64,000 nt of DNA from Hymenobacter perfusus (GCF_003944765.1 NZ_RWIU01000001.1:558001-622000), one strand, 5' to 3'. Shown: positions 31,878 to 41,274, numbered from the stretch's first letter. Made by a program: numbers and translations. Notes: generated by a model from the letters alone, not told the origin.

Positions 31878-32678
31878 ATGCGTCTGTTACCTCTGCTGCT
31901 GTTACTCGCGCTGCTGACCAGCTGCGAGGAGCCCACGGCCACGTTCGAGGCCTTCCCGCTGCCCCGCGCCGTGAATATGGCCCGCGTATTAGGGCCGGCG
32001 CCGCTCCTGCTGGGCCCCCAGGATACGCTGGCACTACGCCTGCACTTCGATGCCGCCACCGGCCTCACCAACTTCGCCGTAGCCGGCGACTCAGTTCTGG
32101 AAGACTGGTTCACGGCCCGGGCGTTCCGGTTTCGGGGGCTGTATTATCTGGTGGAGGAACGAGAGGACGCCCGGTACCGGGTGCATGCCGTGCGCATCCG
32201 GCGCGGGTGTGTGCAGGGTCTGGGCACCGGCTACCGTCAGATGCTGGCCCTGAGCCAAGCGGCCTGGCAGGGCCGCTGGCCCCACCTGCTTACGGATGGT
32301 GACAGTATGCGGCTGCGCTTCAACCGGCAGCAACTCCGGCCATTCTATACCGACGAAGTTGCCCACTTCGACACTTACCGGCTGGCCGCCACACCGGGGG
32401 ATCAAGCAGTGACTCTCGGCCTAGCCCTCCGTGCTCCCCAACCGATGAGCGTCTACCCAAACCCGGCCGGTACTGCCGCCACAGTACTTTTCCAGGATAC
32501 CGCCGCCCGCCAGGTGCAGTTATATGACGAGCGAGGCCGGCTGGTGCAATCTTACCCGACAGCCACAAACCAGCTTACCTTCCCGGTAGCCAACCTGCCT
32601 GCGGGAGCCTATCTGATACGTATTCTATCAGCTGGAAAGAGCTCAACAGCCACGCTACGTCTGGCAGTAGCGCATTGA
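31878..32678 (+). CDS. Lipoprotein-signal protein with T9SS type A sorting domain
   Basis: A 266-residue protein of unknown function. The start MRLLPLLLLLALLTSCEEP carries a lipobox with Cys at residue 16. The middle (residues 30-180) is beta-rich with no recognised family. The last 75 residues form a type IX sorting domain: PMSVYPNPAGTAATVLF, VQLYDERGRLVQSYPT, and NLPAGAYLIRILSAGKSSTA. A lipobox and a T9SS domain together would be unusual; the Cys may simply follow an ordinary signal peptide. The upstream reading frame overlaps the glycosyltransferase on the other strand and is not used. Confidence 0.75.
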   Translation: MRLLPLLLLLALLTSCEEPTATFEAFPLPRAVNMARVLGPAPLLLGPQDTLALRLHFDAATGLTNFAVAGDSVLEDWFTARAFRFRGLYYLVEEREDARYRVHAVRIRRGCVQGLGTGYRQMLALSQAAWQGRWPHLLTDGDSMRLRFNRQQLRPFYTDEVAHFDTYRLAATPGDQAVTLGLALRAPQPMSVYPNPAGTAATVLFQDTAARQVQLYDERGRLVQSYPTATNQLTFPVANLPAGAYLIRILSAGKSSTATLRLAVAH

Positions 32679-32743
32679 ACTAACGGTTTCAACTTCGTTC
32701 CCCGCCCTACGTATAGCCGCTCAGCCATTCAGCCCCATTTCAT

Positions 32744-33619
32744 ATGAGCGAAGTACCGCAGCTTATTGCCCTTGTCACGGGTGCCACATCGGGCATCGGT
32801 GAAGTTACCGCCCGCGAATTGGTCCAGCAGGGCTACCATGTGGTGCTACTGGCCCGCAACGCTACCAAAGCCGCTCGTACCCGCCAGCAACTGCAGAAAC
32901 TGGCCCAGCCCGGCACCCGTGTCGATGTGCTGCTCTGCGACCTGTCGGATCTGAGCCAGGTGCGGCGGGCGGCCGAGGAGTTCAACCAGCGTTACGCCCG
33001 CCTGGATGTGTTGGTAAACAACGCCGGACTGGTATTCGGAGCCGAGCGGGAAACCTCCGTCAACGGCCACGAAATGACACTAGCCACCAACCATCTGGGG
33101 CCGTTTCTGCTCACCAGCCTGCTGCTGGAGAAGCTGCGCCAGAGTTCGGCGGCCCGCATCATCAACGTGGCTTCCATGGCCCACAAGTTCGCCAAGCCCG
33201 ATTTAGCTGATCTAAACGCTACCCGCAGCTACTCGCCTATGCGGGCCTACGCCAACTCCAAGCTGTTCAATATCCTGTTCACCCAGGAATTGGCCCGGCA
33301 GCTACGGCAGCGCAGCATTTCCAACATCACCACCAACAGCCTGCACCCAGGCGTAGTAGCCAGCAACTTCGGCAGCAACTCCACGTGGTTCACGCGGGCC
33401 TTCTACAAGGCAGCCGCACCGTTCATGACCACTTCCGAAGACGGTGCCCAAACCAGTATCTACCTCGCCACCTCGCCGGAAGTGGCCGACATCAGCGGCG
33501 GCTACTTTGCCAAGAAAAAGCCTGAGCCGGTGAAGTCAGAATTCAATACCGAGGCAAACGTGCAGCAGCTCTGGCAACAGTCGGAGCAGCTGGTGGGGCA
33601 GCCGTTTTTTGCGGAATAG
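32744..33619 (+). CDS. Short-chain dehydrogenase/reductase, retinol-dehydrogenase-like
   Basis: A 291-residue NAD(P)-dependent oxidoreductase of the SDR family. The Rossmann motif is VTGATSGIGE near residues 11-20, then NNAGLVFG around 92-99, and the catalytic pair YxxxK is in MRAYANSKLFN (about 168-178). The C-terminal LHPGVVASNFG fits the retinol-dehydrogenase-like group. The substrate is unknown. A strong terminator follows. Confidence 0.88.
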   Translation: MSEVPQLIALVTGATSGIGEVTARELVQQGYHVVLLARNATKAARTRQQLQKLAQPGTRVDVLLCDLSDLSQVRRAAEEFNQRYARLDVLVNNAGLVFGAERETSVNGHEMTLATNHLGPFLLTSLLLEKLRQSSAARIINVASMAHKFAKPDLADLNATRSYSPMRAYANSKLFNILFTQELARQLRQRSISNITTNSLHPGVVASNFGSNSTWFTRAFYKAAAPFMTTSEDGAQTSIYLATSPEVADISGGYFAKKKPEPVKSEFNTEANVQQLWQQSEQLVGQPFFAE

Positions 33620-33647
33620 CACTTCAGTTCAACAGAATATGAAACGT

Positions 33648-33684
33648 AAAAACCCCGCCCGGCGCAGTGCCGGGCGGGGTTTTT
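33648..33684. terminator. Bidirectional terminator between the SDR gene and ahcY
   Basis: Sixteen-base perfect arms (AAAAACCCCGCCCGGC and its mirror) around loop GCAGT, with A and T runs. It ends the SDR gene on the plus strand and ahcY on the minus strand. Confidence 0.92.
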
Positions 33685-33709
33685 ATTATAGGTCAGATGG
33701 CGTAGCCGC

Positions 33710-35029
33710 TTAGTAGCGGTACAGGTCCGATTTGAACGGGCCTTCTACGGGCACCTTGATGTAATCGGCCTGCTTAGGCGTCAACTCGTCCAGTTCCACA
33801 CCGATTTTGGCGAGGTGCAGACGGGCAACCTTCTCGTCGAGGTGCTTGGGCAGGGTGTACACTTGGTTTTCGTACTGATCGGCGTTCTGCCACAACTCCA
33901 GCTGGGCCAGCGTTTGGTTGGTGAACGAGTTCGACATCACGAACGAAGGGTGGCCAGTGGCGCAGCCCAGGTTTACGAGGCGGCCTTCGGCGAGGATAAT
34001 CACCTCTTTGCCTTCGATGGTGTAAATGTCAACCTGCGGCTTCACCGTGTCCTTGGTGTGGCCGTAGTTTTTGTTCAGCCAAGCCATGTCGATTTCATCG
34101 TCGAAGTGACCGATGTTGCAGACAATGGCTTTGTCGCGCAGAGCACGGAAATGCTCCTCGCGGATGATGTCGCAGTTGCCGGTGGTGGTAATGACGATGT
34201 CGGCGCGCGGAATGGCGTTTTCCATTTTCTTCACCTCGAAGCCGTCCATGGCCGCCTGCAGGGCGCAGATGGGGTCGATTTCGGTGACGATAACGCGGGC
34301 ACCGGCACCAGCCAGCGAGGCAGCCGTGCCTTTTCCTACGTCGCCGTAGCCGGCTACTACCGCTACTTTACCGGCCATCATCGTGTCGGTGGCGCGGCGG
34401 ATAGCATCTACGGCCGACTCTTTGCAGCCGTATTTGTTATCGAATTTCGACTTGGTTACCGAGTCGTTGATGTTGAAAGCGGGCATGAGCAGGGTCCCGG
34501 CTTTCACGCGCTCCAGCAGGCGCAACACCCCTGTAGTGGTTTCTTCCGAAATGCCTTTGATGCCGGCAGCCAGCTCAGGGTACTGATTCAGTACCATGTT
34601 GGTCAGGTCGCCGCCGTCGTCGAGAATCATGTTCAGAGGCTGGCGGTCTTCACCGAAGAACAGCGTCTGCTCGATGCACCAGTTGAACTCCTCCTCATTC
34701 AGGCCCTTCCAGGCATATACCGGGATGCCAGCAGCAGCAATAGCGGCGGCAGCGTGGTCCTGGGTAGAGAAGATGTTGCACGACGACCACGTAACATCAG
34801 CGCCTAGGGCCTGCAGCGTCTCAATGAGCACAGCAGTCTGGATGGTCATGTGCAGGCAGCCGGCAATGCGTGCGCCTTTCAGCGGCTTGCTGTCGCCATA
34901 TTCGGCCCGCAGCGACATGAGACCGGGCATCTCGGCCTCGGCCAGACGGATTTCCTTGCGGCCCCACTCAGCGAGGCTCATGTCTTTTACTTTGTACGGA
35001 ACGTAGGCCGTGGTCTTGGTATCAACCAT
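33710..35029 (-). CDS. ahcY: Adenosylhomocysteinase
   Basis: Splits S-adenosylhomocysteine into adenosine and homocysteine, removing the inhibitor of methyltransferases. The 439-residue protein has the substrate region [15 protein letters not shown], the catalytic [11 protein letters not shown] and the NAD-binding [16 protein letters not shown], and ends in the family tail with [15 protein letters not shown]. The length and the insert matching the larger bacterial form are normal. It is a single gene with a -7 box at 35067-35074 and a terminator downstream. Confidence 0.97.
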   Translation of the reverse strand: MVDTKTTAYVPYKVKDMSLAEWGRKEIRLAEAEMPGLMSLRAEYGDSKPLKGARIAGCLHMTIQTAVLIETLQALGADVTWSSCNIFSTQDHAAAAIAAAGIPVYAWKGLNEEEFNWCIEQTLFFGEDRQPLNMILDDGGDLTNMVLNQYPELAAGIKGISEETTTGVLRLLERVKAGTLLMPAFNINDSVTKSKFDNKYGCKESAVDAIRRATDTMMAGKVAVVAGYGDVGKGTAASLAGAGARVIVTEIDPICALQAAMDGFEVKKMENAIPRADIVITTTGNCDIIREEHFRALRDKAIVCNIGHFDDEIDMAWLNKNYGHTKDTVKPQVDIYTIEGKEVIILAEGRLVNLGCATGHPSFVMSNSFTNQTLAQLELWQNADQYENQVYTLPKHLDEKVARLHLAKIGVELDELTPKQADYIKVPVEGPFKSDLYRY

Positions 35030-35066
35030 AGTGTTGGTAGCTGGAATGCGTGTTGCGTTTCAACCG

Positions 35067-35074
35067 CAAAGATA
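35067..35074 (-). promoter_or_regulatory. -7 box of ahcY
   Basis: Reads TATCTTTG on the minus strand, 38 bases before the ATG. No -33 element at normal spacing. It also lies close to the terminator of the DUF4397 gene upstream. Confidence 0.55.
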
Positions 35075-35124
35075 TTCAATTTGTTACGCTTTTTCATCCT
35101 ATACTGACTTTCAACACTTTACAC

Positions 35125-35155
35125 ACAAAAAAACCCGCCCAATATTGTCGGGCGG
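35125..35155 (-). terminator. Terminator after the DUF4397 gene
   Basis: Arms CCGCCC / GGGCGG around a nine-base loop; on the minus strand GGGTTTTTTTGTG follows. It lies 30 bases past the stop codon. Confidence 0.85.
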
Positions 35156-35186
35156 ACTTTCTTATGTACCACATGAGTTAGCGCAG

Positions 35187-35939
35187 TTAATTGTGCTGAA
35201 TCACAACGGCTTTAGGCTGCAAAGCCGGATCCAGGTTACTCGTGATGCCCCGCACTACTACCGTATAGATCTTACCCGATTCGTAGTTTTTCGATGCCGT
35301 TGTGGAGCTGTTTCCTGTGCCATCACCTACTATAACGACTGGCGTAGAGGCACTGCCGGTAGTCACAAGCAGGTTATAAGAGGCTGCCGGAATGGAAACG
35401 AAACCCGAAGCGGCCCCGAAGGCGGCACTGGCCCCTGGTACATCAGTAGCCCCGGCCACCGTCACTTGGGAGAGCTTTACCGGAGTGGGGGCATTCAGGG
35501 CCAGATGTACGATTCGCACTTTGGCCTGCCCACTGGCTGGAGCCGTTAAATCATCCGTGAAAGACACCAACCCTACCGTGGTGGCGGTGGGCGCATAAGC
35601 GAAAACCGAATAATTCTGGTCTTTCGCAATAGTCACCTGCTGAGTAGCAGCCGTCTGGTTTGCGCTGTTATTAATTTTCAGGGTAGGAGAACCAGCGTTT
35701 ACATTCAGGTACCCACTGGTTGTCTGGCCGTAGGTAAGCTGACCAACTTCCGTGTCATTCACCAAGGCCTTTACCGGAATATTAGCGGAGGCGGCCGCGT
35801 GCGAAATCAGCACTTTACCCTGATCGGGCGTGGGCGTGGTATTGTCGTCGTCGTTGTTGGAGCAAGCCGAGAAAGCCAGAACAGCCGGCAGGGCGGCCAA
35901 CAAAACAGCCGGACGGAAAAGCGAAGTCAGGGTTTTCAT
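35187..35939 (-). CDS. DUF4397 domain lipoprotein
   Basis: A 250-residue exported protein. The signal ends in a lipobox, LAFSACSNN (Cys at about residue 26), then comes an acidic linker. Two tandem beta-sandwich units follow, the first opening KVLISHAAASANIPVKALVND and the second KVRIVHLALNAPTPVKLS; both fit DUF4397, which is common in Bacteroidota and of unknown role. It is predicted to sit on the outer or inner membrane through the lipid anchor. A single gene. Confidence 0.88.
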   Translation of the reverse strand: MKTLTSLFRPAVLLAALPAVLAFSACSNNDDDNTTPTPDQGKVLISHAAASANIPVKALVNDTEVGQLTYGQTTSGYLNVNAGSPTLKINNSANQTAATQQVTIAKDQNYSVFAYAPTATTVGLVSFTDDLTAPASGQAKVRIVHLALNAPTPVKLSQVTVAGATDVPGASAAFGAASGFVSIPAASYNLLVTTGSASTPVVIVGDGTGNSSTTASKNYESGKIYTVVVRGITSNLDPALQPKAVVIQHN

Positions 35940-36072
35940 AAGCAGGAAAGTAGGTGAACTGAGTGCCTCAACGAAGGCAGTTGCTGTTTTGTTGGATGAG
36001 CACTAAAACTTTTCCTCGATGAATTGCACTTTTTTCTCGTCCAAACACTTAGCAGGCTGAATATTTGTGCAG

Positions 36073-36080
36073 TAGATTTG
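36073..36080 (+). promoter_or_regulatory. -7 box immediately before the 36086 gene
   Basis: TAGATTTG matches TAnnTTTG and ends only five bases before the ATG at 36086. With a start site about seven bases downstream, the message would have no leader. Confidence 0.45.
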
Positions 36081-36085
36081 TCCTT

Positions 36086-36709
36086 ATGCCCCAACTACTT
36101 TTGAACCACACTTCCAGCATTTTACGCCGTTCAGTTGCTGTTGCAGGCTGTGTTCTTGGCCTCTCTCTTTCAGCCCAAGCTCAGCAGGCTACTACCGTCA
36201 TCCGGCTGGCTCCGGAAGATAAAGAGCGGGGGTTGAACGGCGTCCAGAAGAACTTTTACTTCACTACCGGCGCGGGCACCACGGAGGGCGAATACCAGAG
36301 CGCCGGCTTCTTCGGCCAGCGCCTGCGGCCATACCTGGCCGGCAACCAAGAAGCCTTGGATAACCTGAACAGCTACCGGCGGCAGAAATGGCTGTTCGTG
36401 GCCGAGCGGCTCACCTTTATAGGTGCGGTGGGCGTGTACGGGCAGCAGGTGCTGGCGCTCAATGAGAAAGAGCAATATTTTAATAATACCCAGCAGGTTG
36501 CCATCGGGGTGGCAGCGGTTAGCCTGCTGAGCAATATCTTCATCTCCCGCAACACAAACTCGCATTTTCAGCGGGCGGTAGAAGCGCACAACGCCGGGAT
36601 GCCGGCCGCCCGCACGGGTGCGCTGTACCAGTTGCGCCCCAGCGCGGTGGGCGTTGCCGCCAGCCGTACCGGGCAGCCGATGCTGGCCCTGCGCTGGAAC
36701 CTACGCTAG
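36086..36709 (+). CDS. Hypothetical exported protein with two hydrophobic segments
   Basis: A 207-residue protein that I do not recognise. The start MPQLLLNHTSSILRRSVAV leads into a signal-type segment ending LSLSAQAQQ. The remainder has ERGLNGVQKNFYFTTGAGT, RRQKWLFVAERLTFIGAVG and a second hydrophobic stretch QQVAIGVAAVSLLSNIFIS near residue 140. It may be a small outer-envelope or periplasmic protein. It stands alone, followed by a structured terminator. The plus-strand frame upstream of 36086 would need a TTG start and is not used. Confidence 0.6.
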   Translation: MPQLLLNHTSSILRRSVAVAGCVLGLSLSAQAQQATTVIRLAPEDKERGLNGVQKNFYFTTGAGTTEGEYQSAGFFGQRLRPYLAGNQEALDNLNSYRRQKWLFVAERLTFIGAVGVYGQQVLALNEKEQYFNNTQQVAIGVAAVSLLSNIFISRNTNSHFQRAVEAHNAGMPAARTGALYQLRPSAVGVAASRTGQPMLALRWNLR

Positions 36710-36729
36710 CATCTTTCCTGTTTTCGGGT

Positions 36730-36806
36730 CATTCCGGGCGGACTTGGGAGTTAGCCATCTGTAATAAGATGGCGACTTCGGAGCCTTCGCCCGGAATGTT
36801 CTTTTT
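36730..36806 (+). terminator. Branched stem-loop terminator
   Basis: Outer 11-base arms CATTCCGGGCG / CGCCCGGAATG enclose an inner hairpin GCCATCT / AGATGGC; TTCTTTTT follows at once. It ends the 36086 gene. Confidence 0.75.
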
Positions 36807-36939
36807 AGCCTGCTCAGGCTGCAACGTGCTGCCAGGGAGCTGACAATTGTCGGATTCCTGCTTACGTTTGATGACGTCTTTCGCCCTGGCCGGCTTCGGA
36901 TTTACGTTCGGGGCCGACCTGTTTTCGTAGGAAACCTAC

Positions 36940-38127
36940 ATGGAATACCCGCTGCCGACGGCGGCCCGGCAATACGTTGCCGAGCACCTGCACGACGACC
37001 CTGCCACCCTGGCGCTGCAAGCGCGCCGCCACCCCCACTTACCTGTCCCCGAGCTTATCCGCCAGATTCAGGCGCGCCAGAAGGCCCGCGCCAAGATTCC
37101 GGCCTGGGCGGAAAACCCCGACCTCGTATTTCCGCCGACGCTGTCTGTGGAGCAGGCTTCCTCGGCCCGCACGGCGGCGTTTAAGGCCACTTTGGTGCAA
37201 GGCCAGCGCCTAGCCGACCTTACGGGCGGCTTCGGGGTTGACGTTGCGCATTTTGCCGCCGCCGTGGCCGAGGTTCACTACGTGGAGCGCAACGCGGCCC
37301 TGGCCGAGGTGGTCCGCTATAACCTGAACCAGCTCAACATCCGGAACGTGCAGTGCCACACCGGCGACGCCGTGCAGTTTCTGCGCAGCACCCCCGACAC
37401 GTTCGACTGGCTCTACCTCGACCCGGCCCGACGCGACACAGCCGCTAAAAAGATATTCCGCCTGCAGGACTGTGAGCCCGACATACTACGCCTGTTGCCG
37501 CTGCTGCTGCATAAAAGTCGCAGTGTGCTACTCAAAACGTCTCCCATGCTCGATATTGAGTTGGCCATTCAGGAGCTTCGGCAGGTACGCCGGCTGTGGG
37601 TAGTGGCGGTGGATAACGAGTGCAAGGAGGTGCTGTACGAGTTGGGACCCGAGCCGGCGGTGGACCCCGAGCGGTACACCGTGAACCTGCTCCGAACCGG
37701 CCAGCAGCAGGAGTTCCGGCTGAACCGGGCGCGCGAGGGCCGGGCCGTTGCCCGCTACGCCGAGCCCCAGCAGTACCTCTACGAGCCCAACGTGGCCGTG
37801 CTCAAGGCCGGGGCATTCAAGAGCATCGGCACGGCCTTCGAACTGCTGAAGCTGCACCAACACAGCCACCTCTATACCTCCGACACGTTGCGCCCCGATT
37901 TCCCCGGCAGGACTTTCCGAATTCGGGCGGTGGAGAAATACGATGGGGCGGCGCTGAGGGCCCATTTGGGACCGGAAGTCCGCGCCCACGTTACCACCCG
38001 CAACTTCCCCGATTCGGTGGCCGAATTTCGCCACCGCACCGGCATCCGGGAGGGTGGCGAGCTGTACATCTTCGCCACTACCAACCTCGAAGGCAAGCTC
38101 ATGGCCCTGGTGTGCGACAAACTGTGA
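36940..38127 (+). CDS. THUMP-like domain class I methyltransferase
   Basis: A 395-residue SAM-dependent methyltransferase. The N-terminal helical part (YVAEHLHDDPATLALQARR) is followed by the Rossmann motif ADLTGGFGVDVAHFA (about residues 92-106) and the catalytic-type DWLYLDPARRD near 160-170. The C-terminal region with TTRNFPDSVAEFRHRTGIREGG matches the THUMP-like/ferredoxin-like part of the Bacteroidota family that resembles rRNA methyltransferases. The RNA target is unknown. Its stop codon lies inside the left arm of a long inverted repeat. Confidence 0.85.
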   Translation: MEYPLPTAARQYVAEHLHDDPATLALQARRHPHLPVPELIRQIQARQKARAKIPAWAENPDLVFPPTLSVEQASSARTAAFKATLVQGQRLADLTGGFGVDVAHFAAAVAEVHYVERNAALAEVVRYNLNQLNIRNVQCHTGDAVQFLRSTPDTFDWLYLDPARRDTAAKKIFRLQDCEPDILRLLPLLLHKSRSVLLKTSPMLDIELAIQELRQVRRLWVVAVDNECKEVLYELGPEPAVDPERYTVNLLRTGQQQEFRLNRAREGRAVARYAEPQQYLYEPNVAVLKAGAFKSIGTAFELLKLHQHSHLYTSDTLRPDFPGRTFRIRAVEKYDGAALRAHLGPEVRAHVTTRNFPDSVAEFRHRTGIREGGELYIFATTNLEGKLMALVCDKL

Positions 38128-38224
38128 TTTAGCGAGGTGGTGATTTAGTGAGTCTGGCGTTCTATCGGCGCTACTTGCGCAAATTGAACGTCAGACTCAC
38201 TAGATCACCACCTCGCTAAATCAC
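38124..38224. repeat. 39-base inverted repeat spanning two convergent stop codons
   Basis: Arms 38124-38162 and 38186-38224 match at 37 of 39 positions around a 23-base loop. The left arm begins GTGATTTAGCGAGGTG and then repeats GTGATTTAGTGAG, so each arm is itself a near-tandem repeat. The TGA of the THUMP-like gene (38125-38127) and the TGA of the glycosylase gene (38221-38223 on the minus strand) lie in the outer ends of the arms. It may act as a bidirectional terminator, although there is no T-run. Confidence 0.85.
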
Positions 38225-38829
38225 TTCGCTGGGCTGGTCCATTTGCTGTCCTTGAGGCGGAAACGCCAAGGCAGCGTGGCGGCGGTTTCGCCGGCGTAGG
38301 CCAGACCTACGCGAGGACTGGCAAGCACGTCAGGTTCGGCAATGGTTTCGCCCGTGTCTTCCAGCCAAAGTACGGCACCCTGCAGATCGGTAGCGCTGAG
38401 GGCGGGCGTGATGCCCAGGGCTTGGGTAAGCAGGCCGGGGCCAGCCGTCAGGCGGGGCGAATCGGGCGGGATGCCGCCGCGCCGCGCCGCCATGATATCC
38501 AGGCCTACCAGCGGTTCGATGGCCCTGATGAGCACCGTATCGGGTTTATCGGCGGCGTTGGTGCTGATATTGAACAGCGTGTGGCGGTTGTACACCTGGT
38601 AGAGGTAGACCCGGCCGCCGGGCTCGTGCAAGGCGCGGCCGTGGGTGCCGCGCCGCTTCAGGTGTAGCTGCATGGAGTCGTCACCCTCGTGCGAATACGC
38701 CTCCGTTTCTACAATTCGACCTCCAGTCAGCTGACCATCGAGGCAAGAGTAAACGTGCTTGCCCAGCAGGTCGCGGGCAATCTGCACGGGGTTGGGTCGG
38801 CGGTAGAAATCGGGTGGTAAAACAGGCAT
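38221..38829 (-). CDS. DNA-3-methyladenine glycosylase (AAG/Mpg type)
   Basis: Base-excision-repair enzyme that removes alkylated purines such as 3-methyladenine and hypoxanthine. The protein (about 202 residues from MPVLPPDFYRR) has ARDLLGKHVY, the catalytic-region GGRIVETEAYSHEGDDS, then GGRVYLYQVYNRHTLFNIST and TAGPGLLTQALGI, all AAG features. The frame is open to 38865; the 38829 Met is chosen because homology begins just after it. In the family the residues before the last motif are usually YGMHxCxN; here YNRHTLFN, a small departure. Confidence 0.85.
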   Translation of the reverse strand: MPVLPPDFYRRPNPVQIARDLLGKHVYSCLDGQLTGGRIVETEAYSHEGDDSMQLHLKRRGTHGRALHEPGGRVYLYQVYNRHTLFNISTNAADKPDTVLIRAIEPLVGLDIMAARRGGIPPDSPRLTAGPGLLTQALGITPALSATDLQGAVLWLEDTGETIAEPDVLASPRVGLAYAGETAATLPWRFRLKDSKWTSPAK

Positions 38830-38911
38830 GCTGCAGGGGGCAGGAGACGAAGTCAGACGGAGCAAAGCCGGTAGTTTGCCGGGCGGCTACGGTTCTATAC
38901 GAGCCATTGCC

Positions 38912-38919
38912 TATCTTTG
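38912..38919 (+). promoter_or_regulatory. -7 box ahead of the cobalamin riboswitch
   Basis: TATCTTTG matches TAnnTTTG exactly. A start site near 38926 would put the riboswitch at the extreme 5' end of the transcript. Confidence 0.6.
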
Positions 38920-38928
38920 CCATTGTAA

Positions 38929-39112
38929 AGGTGGCCGGACCCCGATTGCGGGGCGAGGCTGAAAAGGGAATCCGGTTCAAATCCGGAGCTGTCCCCGCAA
39001 CTGTACGCTTCATGAGTCGGCGCGTCATCACCGGCCACTGTTTCGGCTTCCTGACAGGAAGCCCACGAAATGGGAAGGCGACGCGCCCGGAGCAAGCCAG
39101 GAGACCTGCCTT
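38929..39112 (+). ncRNA. Cobalamin riboswitch
   Basis: The conserved elements are all present: GAAAAGGGAATCCGG then AATCCGGAGCTGTCCCCGCA (38961-38999), CACTGTTTCGGCTTCCTGAC, GGAAGGCG and the 3' element GCAAGCCAGGAGACCTGCC (B12 box, about 39092-39110). It precedes the BtuB-like receptor gene by about 180 bases, so adenosyl- or methylcobalamin would lower expression of the receptor and the lipoprotein. The expression platform lies in 39113-39292; a short AATTTTTCG / CGAAAATT hairpin at 39259-39281 covers the region just before the start codon. Confidence 0.95.
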
Positions 39113-39292
39113 TGCGTTTCCCCATGTTCAGCGCTTTCGGAGGAAAGGCGGAGAATGAAACCAGTAGCCCGGCTTCGGTCGGGCAGAATACCCGTCTGTT
39201 TTCGGCCTCGGCTTCGGGGTTCAGGTGCTTTGTGCAACTGAACGATGAAGTTTTGAACTGAATTTTTCGATTGCGAAAATTTGGTTCTCAAG

Positions 39293-41239
39293 ATGCGCTT
39301 ACCCCACGTATGGAACGCCCGGCCCCGGTGGTGGCTGGCGGGCTTTGCCGTGCTGAGCACCCAGGCCGGAGCGGCCCAGAGCCTTTCCCCTCCCGATACG
39401 CTGCGCCTGCCCACTGTGCGGGTGGCTGGCCTGCGGTCCGAGCGGTTTGCCGTGGGCAGCCGCCGCCTCTCGCTCGATACGCTGGCGCTGGCCAACTACC
39501 GCATTGGCACCCTGACCGACGCGCTGAGTGCCCGCACGGCTATCTACCTGAAGAACTACGGCCCGGGCCAACTGGCCTCCATCACGCTGCGCGGCACCTC
39601 GGCCCGGCATACGGCCGTACTCTGGCAGGGCTTCAACATCAACCTGCCCTCGTTGGGCGAGGCCGATTTTTCGCTGCTGCCGGTCAGCGGCGCTACCCAG
39701 GTCGATATCCAGCCCGGCCCGGCGGGCGGCACCTACGGCAATGGGGCTATTGGGGGCACGGTACTGCTATCAACCGAAACGCCGTGGGGGCGCGGCTGGC
39801 GCGGCGCGGCCCAGGCCGACTACGGCAGCTTTGGGTTGCGGGCAGGTACGCTGGAAGCCGGGTTCAGCAACCAGAAAGTAGCAGTCCGCACCAGCCTGCT
39901 GTACCGGCAGGCTGACAACGACTTTACGTATTATAGCCAGGAAGCCCGGGGCCGGGTGCGCGTGCGGCAGGAAAATGCCGCGTTGCAGCAGGCCAGCTTC
40001 ACTCAGGATGTTACCCTCCGATTGGGCCAGCACAGCGAAGTTTCGGCGGCGGTCTGGCTGACGGACGCCGACCGGCAGATTCAGCCCGGCATCGGCACCA
40101 ACAATACGAACGCCCAGGAGCGGGACCAGAGCCGCCGCCTCACGGCCGGCTACCGCTACGTGAGCACCCGCCACGAATGGGCCGCCCGGGCCGCCTGGTT
40201 CGAGGATATCCTCAACTACCGCGACGACGTGAGCGGCCTGAGCGAGTCCCGGGTGCGCACCAGTCAGGCCCAGGCCGAGCATACCTGGCGGTTTGCGTCC
40301 AATGCCTCGGTGCGGCTGGGAGGCGAGGCCCAGCACTTTGAGGCGCAAGTAGATGGCTACGGCGCTGCGCCGCGCACCGAAAACCGGTATTCCGGCTTTA
40401 CCCTGTTTCGCTACGACCCACGGCCGCGCCTGCAACTCTCCCTGAACCTGCGGCAGGCGTTGCTGCCGGGCCGCAAACCGCCCCTGACCCCTACTGCCGG
40501 GGCCGAGTGGCTGGCCTGGCAGGCGGGTGCCCACACCGTCAGGCTGAAGGCCAACGCCTCACGCAGCTACCGCGCCCCCACTCTCAACGAGCGGTACTGG
40601 CGGCCCGGCGGCAACCCCAATTTGCTGCCGGAGGAAAGCTTCGGGTACGAGGGCGGCGCGGTGCATGTGCTCGACCTTGCACCGGCCCACCTGCGCTTGC
40701 AAACCGAGCTGACGGCTTATCATCAACTGGTAGATAATTGGGTGCAGTGGACGCCGGGAGCTTCCTATTGGTCGCCGCGCAACCTGCGGCAGGTGCGGGC
40801 GCAGGGTCTGGAAGCCAGCAGCCAGCTGACGTGGCAGCCCGGCGCGTACCGGCTCACGGTGCGCGGCAGCTACGCCTTCACTCAGTCGCGCAAAACCAAA
40901 GGAGCTACTGATGATGCTGACCCCGTGGGCCGGCAGTTGCCCTTCGTACCCTTGCACACGGCCGTCCTCAGCACCGACCACAGTTGGCGCGGCTGGCAGC
41001 TGAGCACGGCCTTCACCTACACTGGTTACCGCTACACCGATGCCTCGGCCTCGGAGTTCCTGCCTTCCTTCCCGCTCCTGAATGCTTCCGTGGGCCGCAC
41101 ACTGGCCGTGCGGCCCGGCTGGAAGCTGCTGGCACTGGCCCAGGGCTACAACCTGCTCAACCTCGACTACCAGAGCTACCAGAACCGCGCCATGCCGCTG
41201 CGCCACGGCAGCTTGAGCCTGCGCGTGCTCTGGCGCTGA
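39293..41239 (+). CDS. TonB-dependent cobalamin receptor, BtuB-like
   Basis: Outer-membrane receptor of about 648 residues. A signal peptide (LAGFAVLSTQAGAAQS) is followed by the plug domain with DALSARTAIYLKNYGPGQLASITLRGTS (read in part) and GTYGNGAIGGTVLLST, then a 22-strand-type barrel ending ...HGSLSLRVLWR with an aromatic-containing C-terminal strand. The cobalamin riboswitch upstream makes B12 the likely ligand. ATG at 39293 is used; a TTG four codons earlier is also open. It is co-transcribed with the beta-propeller lipoprotein 35 bases downstream. Confidence 0.9.
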   Translation: MRLPHVWNARPRWWLAGFAVLSTQAGAAQSLSPPDTLRLPTVRVAGLRSERFAVGSRRLSLDTLALANYRIGTLTDALSARTAIYLKNYGPGQLASITLRGTSARHTAVLWQGFNINLPSLGEADFSLLPVSGATQVDIQPGPAGGTYGNGAIGGTVLLSTETPWGRGWRGAAQADYGSFGLRAGTLEAGFSNQKVAVRTSLLYRQADNDFTYYSQEARGRVRVRQENAALQQASFTQDVTLRLGQHSEVSAAVWLTDADRQIQPGIGTNNTNAQERDQSRRLTAGYRYVSTRHEWAARAAWFEDILNYRDDVSGLSESRVRTSQAQAEHTWRFASNASVRLGGEAQHFEAQVDGYGAAPRTENRYSGFTLFRYDPRPRLQLSLNLRQALLPGRKPPLTPTAGAEWLAWQAGAHTVRLKANASRSYRAPTLNERYWRPGGNPNLLPEESFGYEGGAVHVLDLAPAHLRLQTELTAYHQLVDNWVQWTPGASYWSPRNLRQVRAQGLEASSQLTWQPGAYRLTVRGSYAFTQSRKTKGATDDADPVGRQLPFVPLHTAVLSTDHSWRGWQLSTAFTYTGYRYTDASASEFLPSFPLLNASVGRTLAVRPGWKLLALAQGYNLLNLDYQSYQNRAMPLRHGSLSLRVLWR

Positions 41240-41274
41240 TTCACAACTTCTTTTCCTAACCCTTTTTTATCCGC

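Noticed and set aside
36065..36085. TTG start for the 36086 gene
   Set aside because: Needs an unusual start, overlaps the -7 box, and the ATG at 36086 leads directly into the signal segment.
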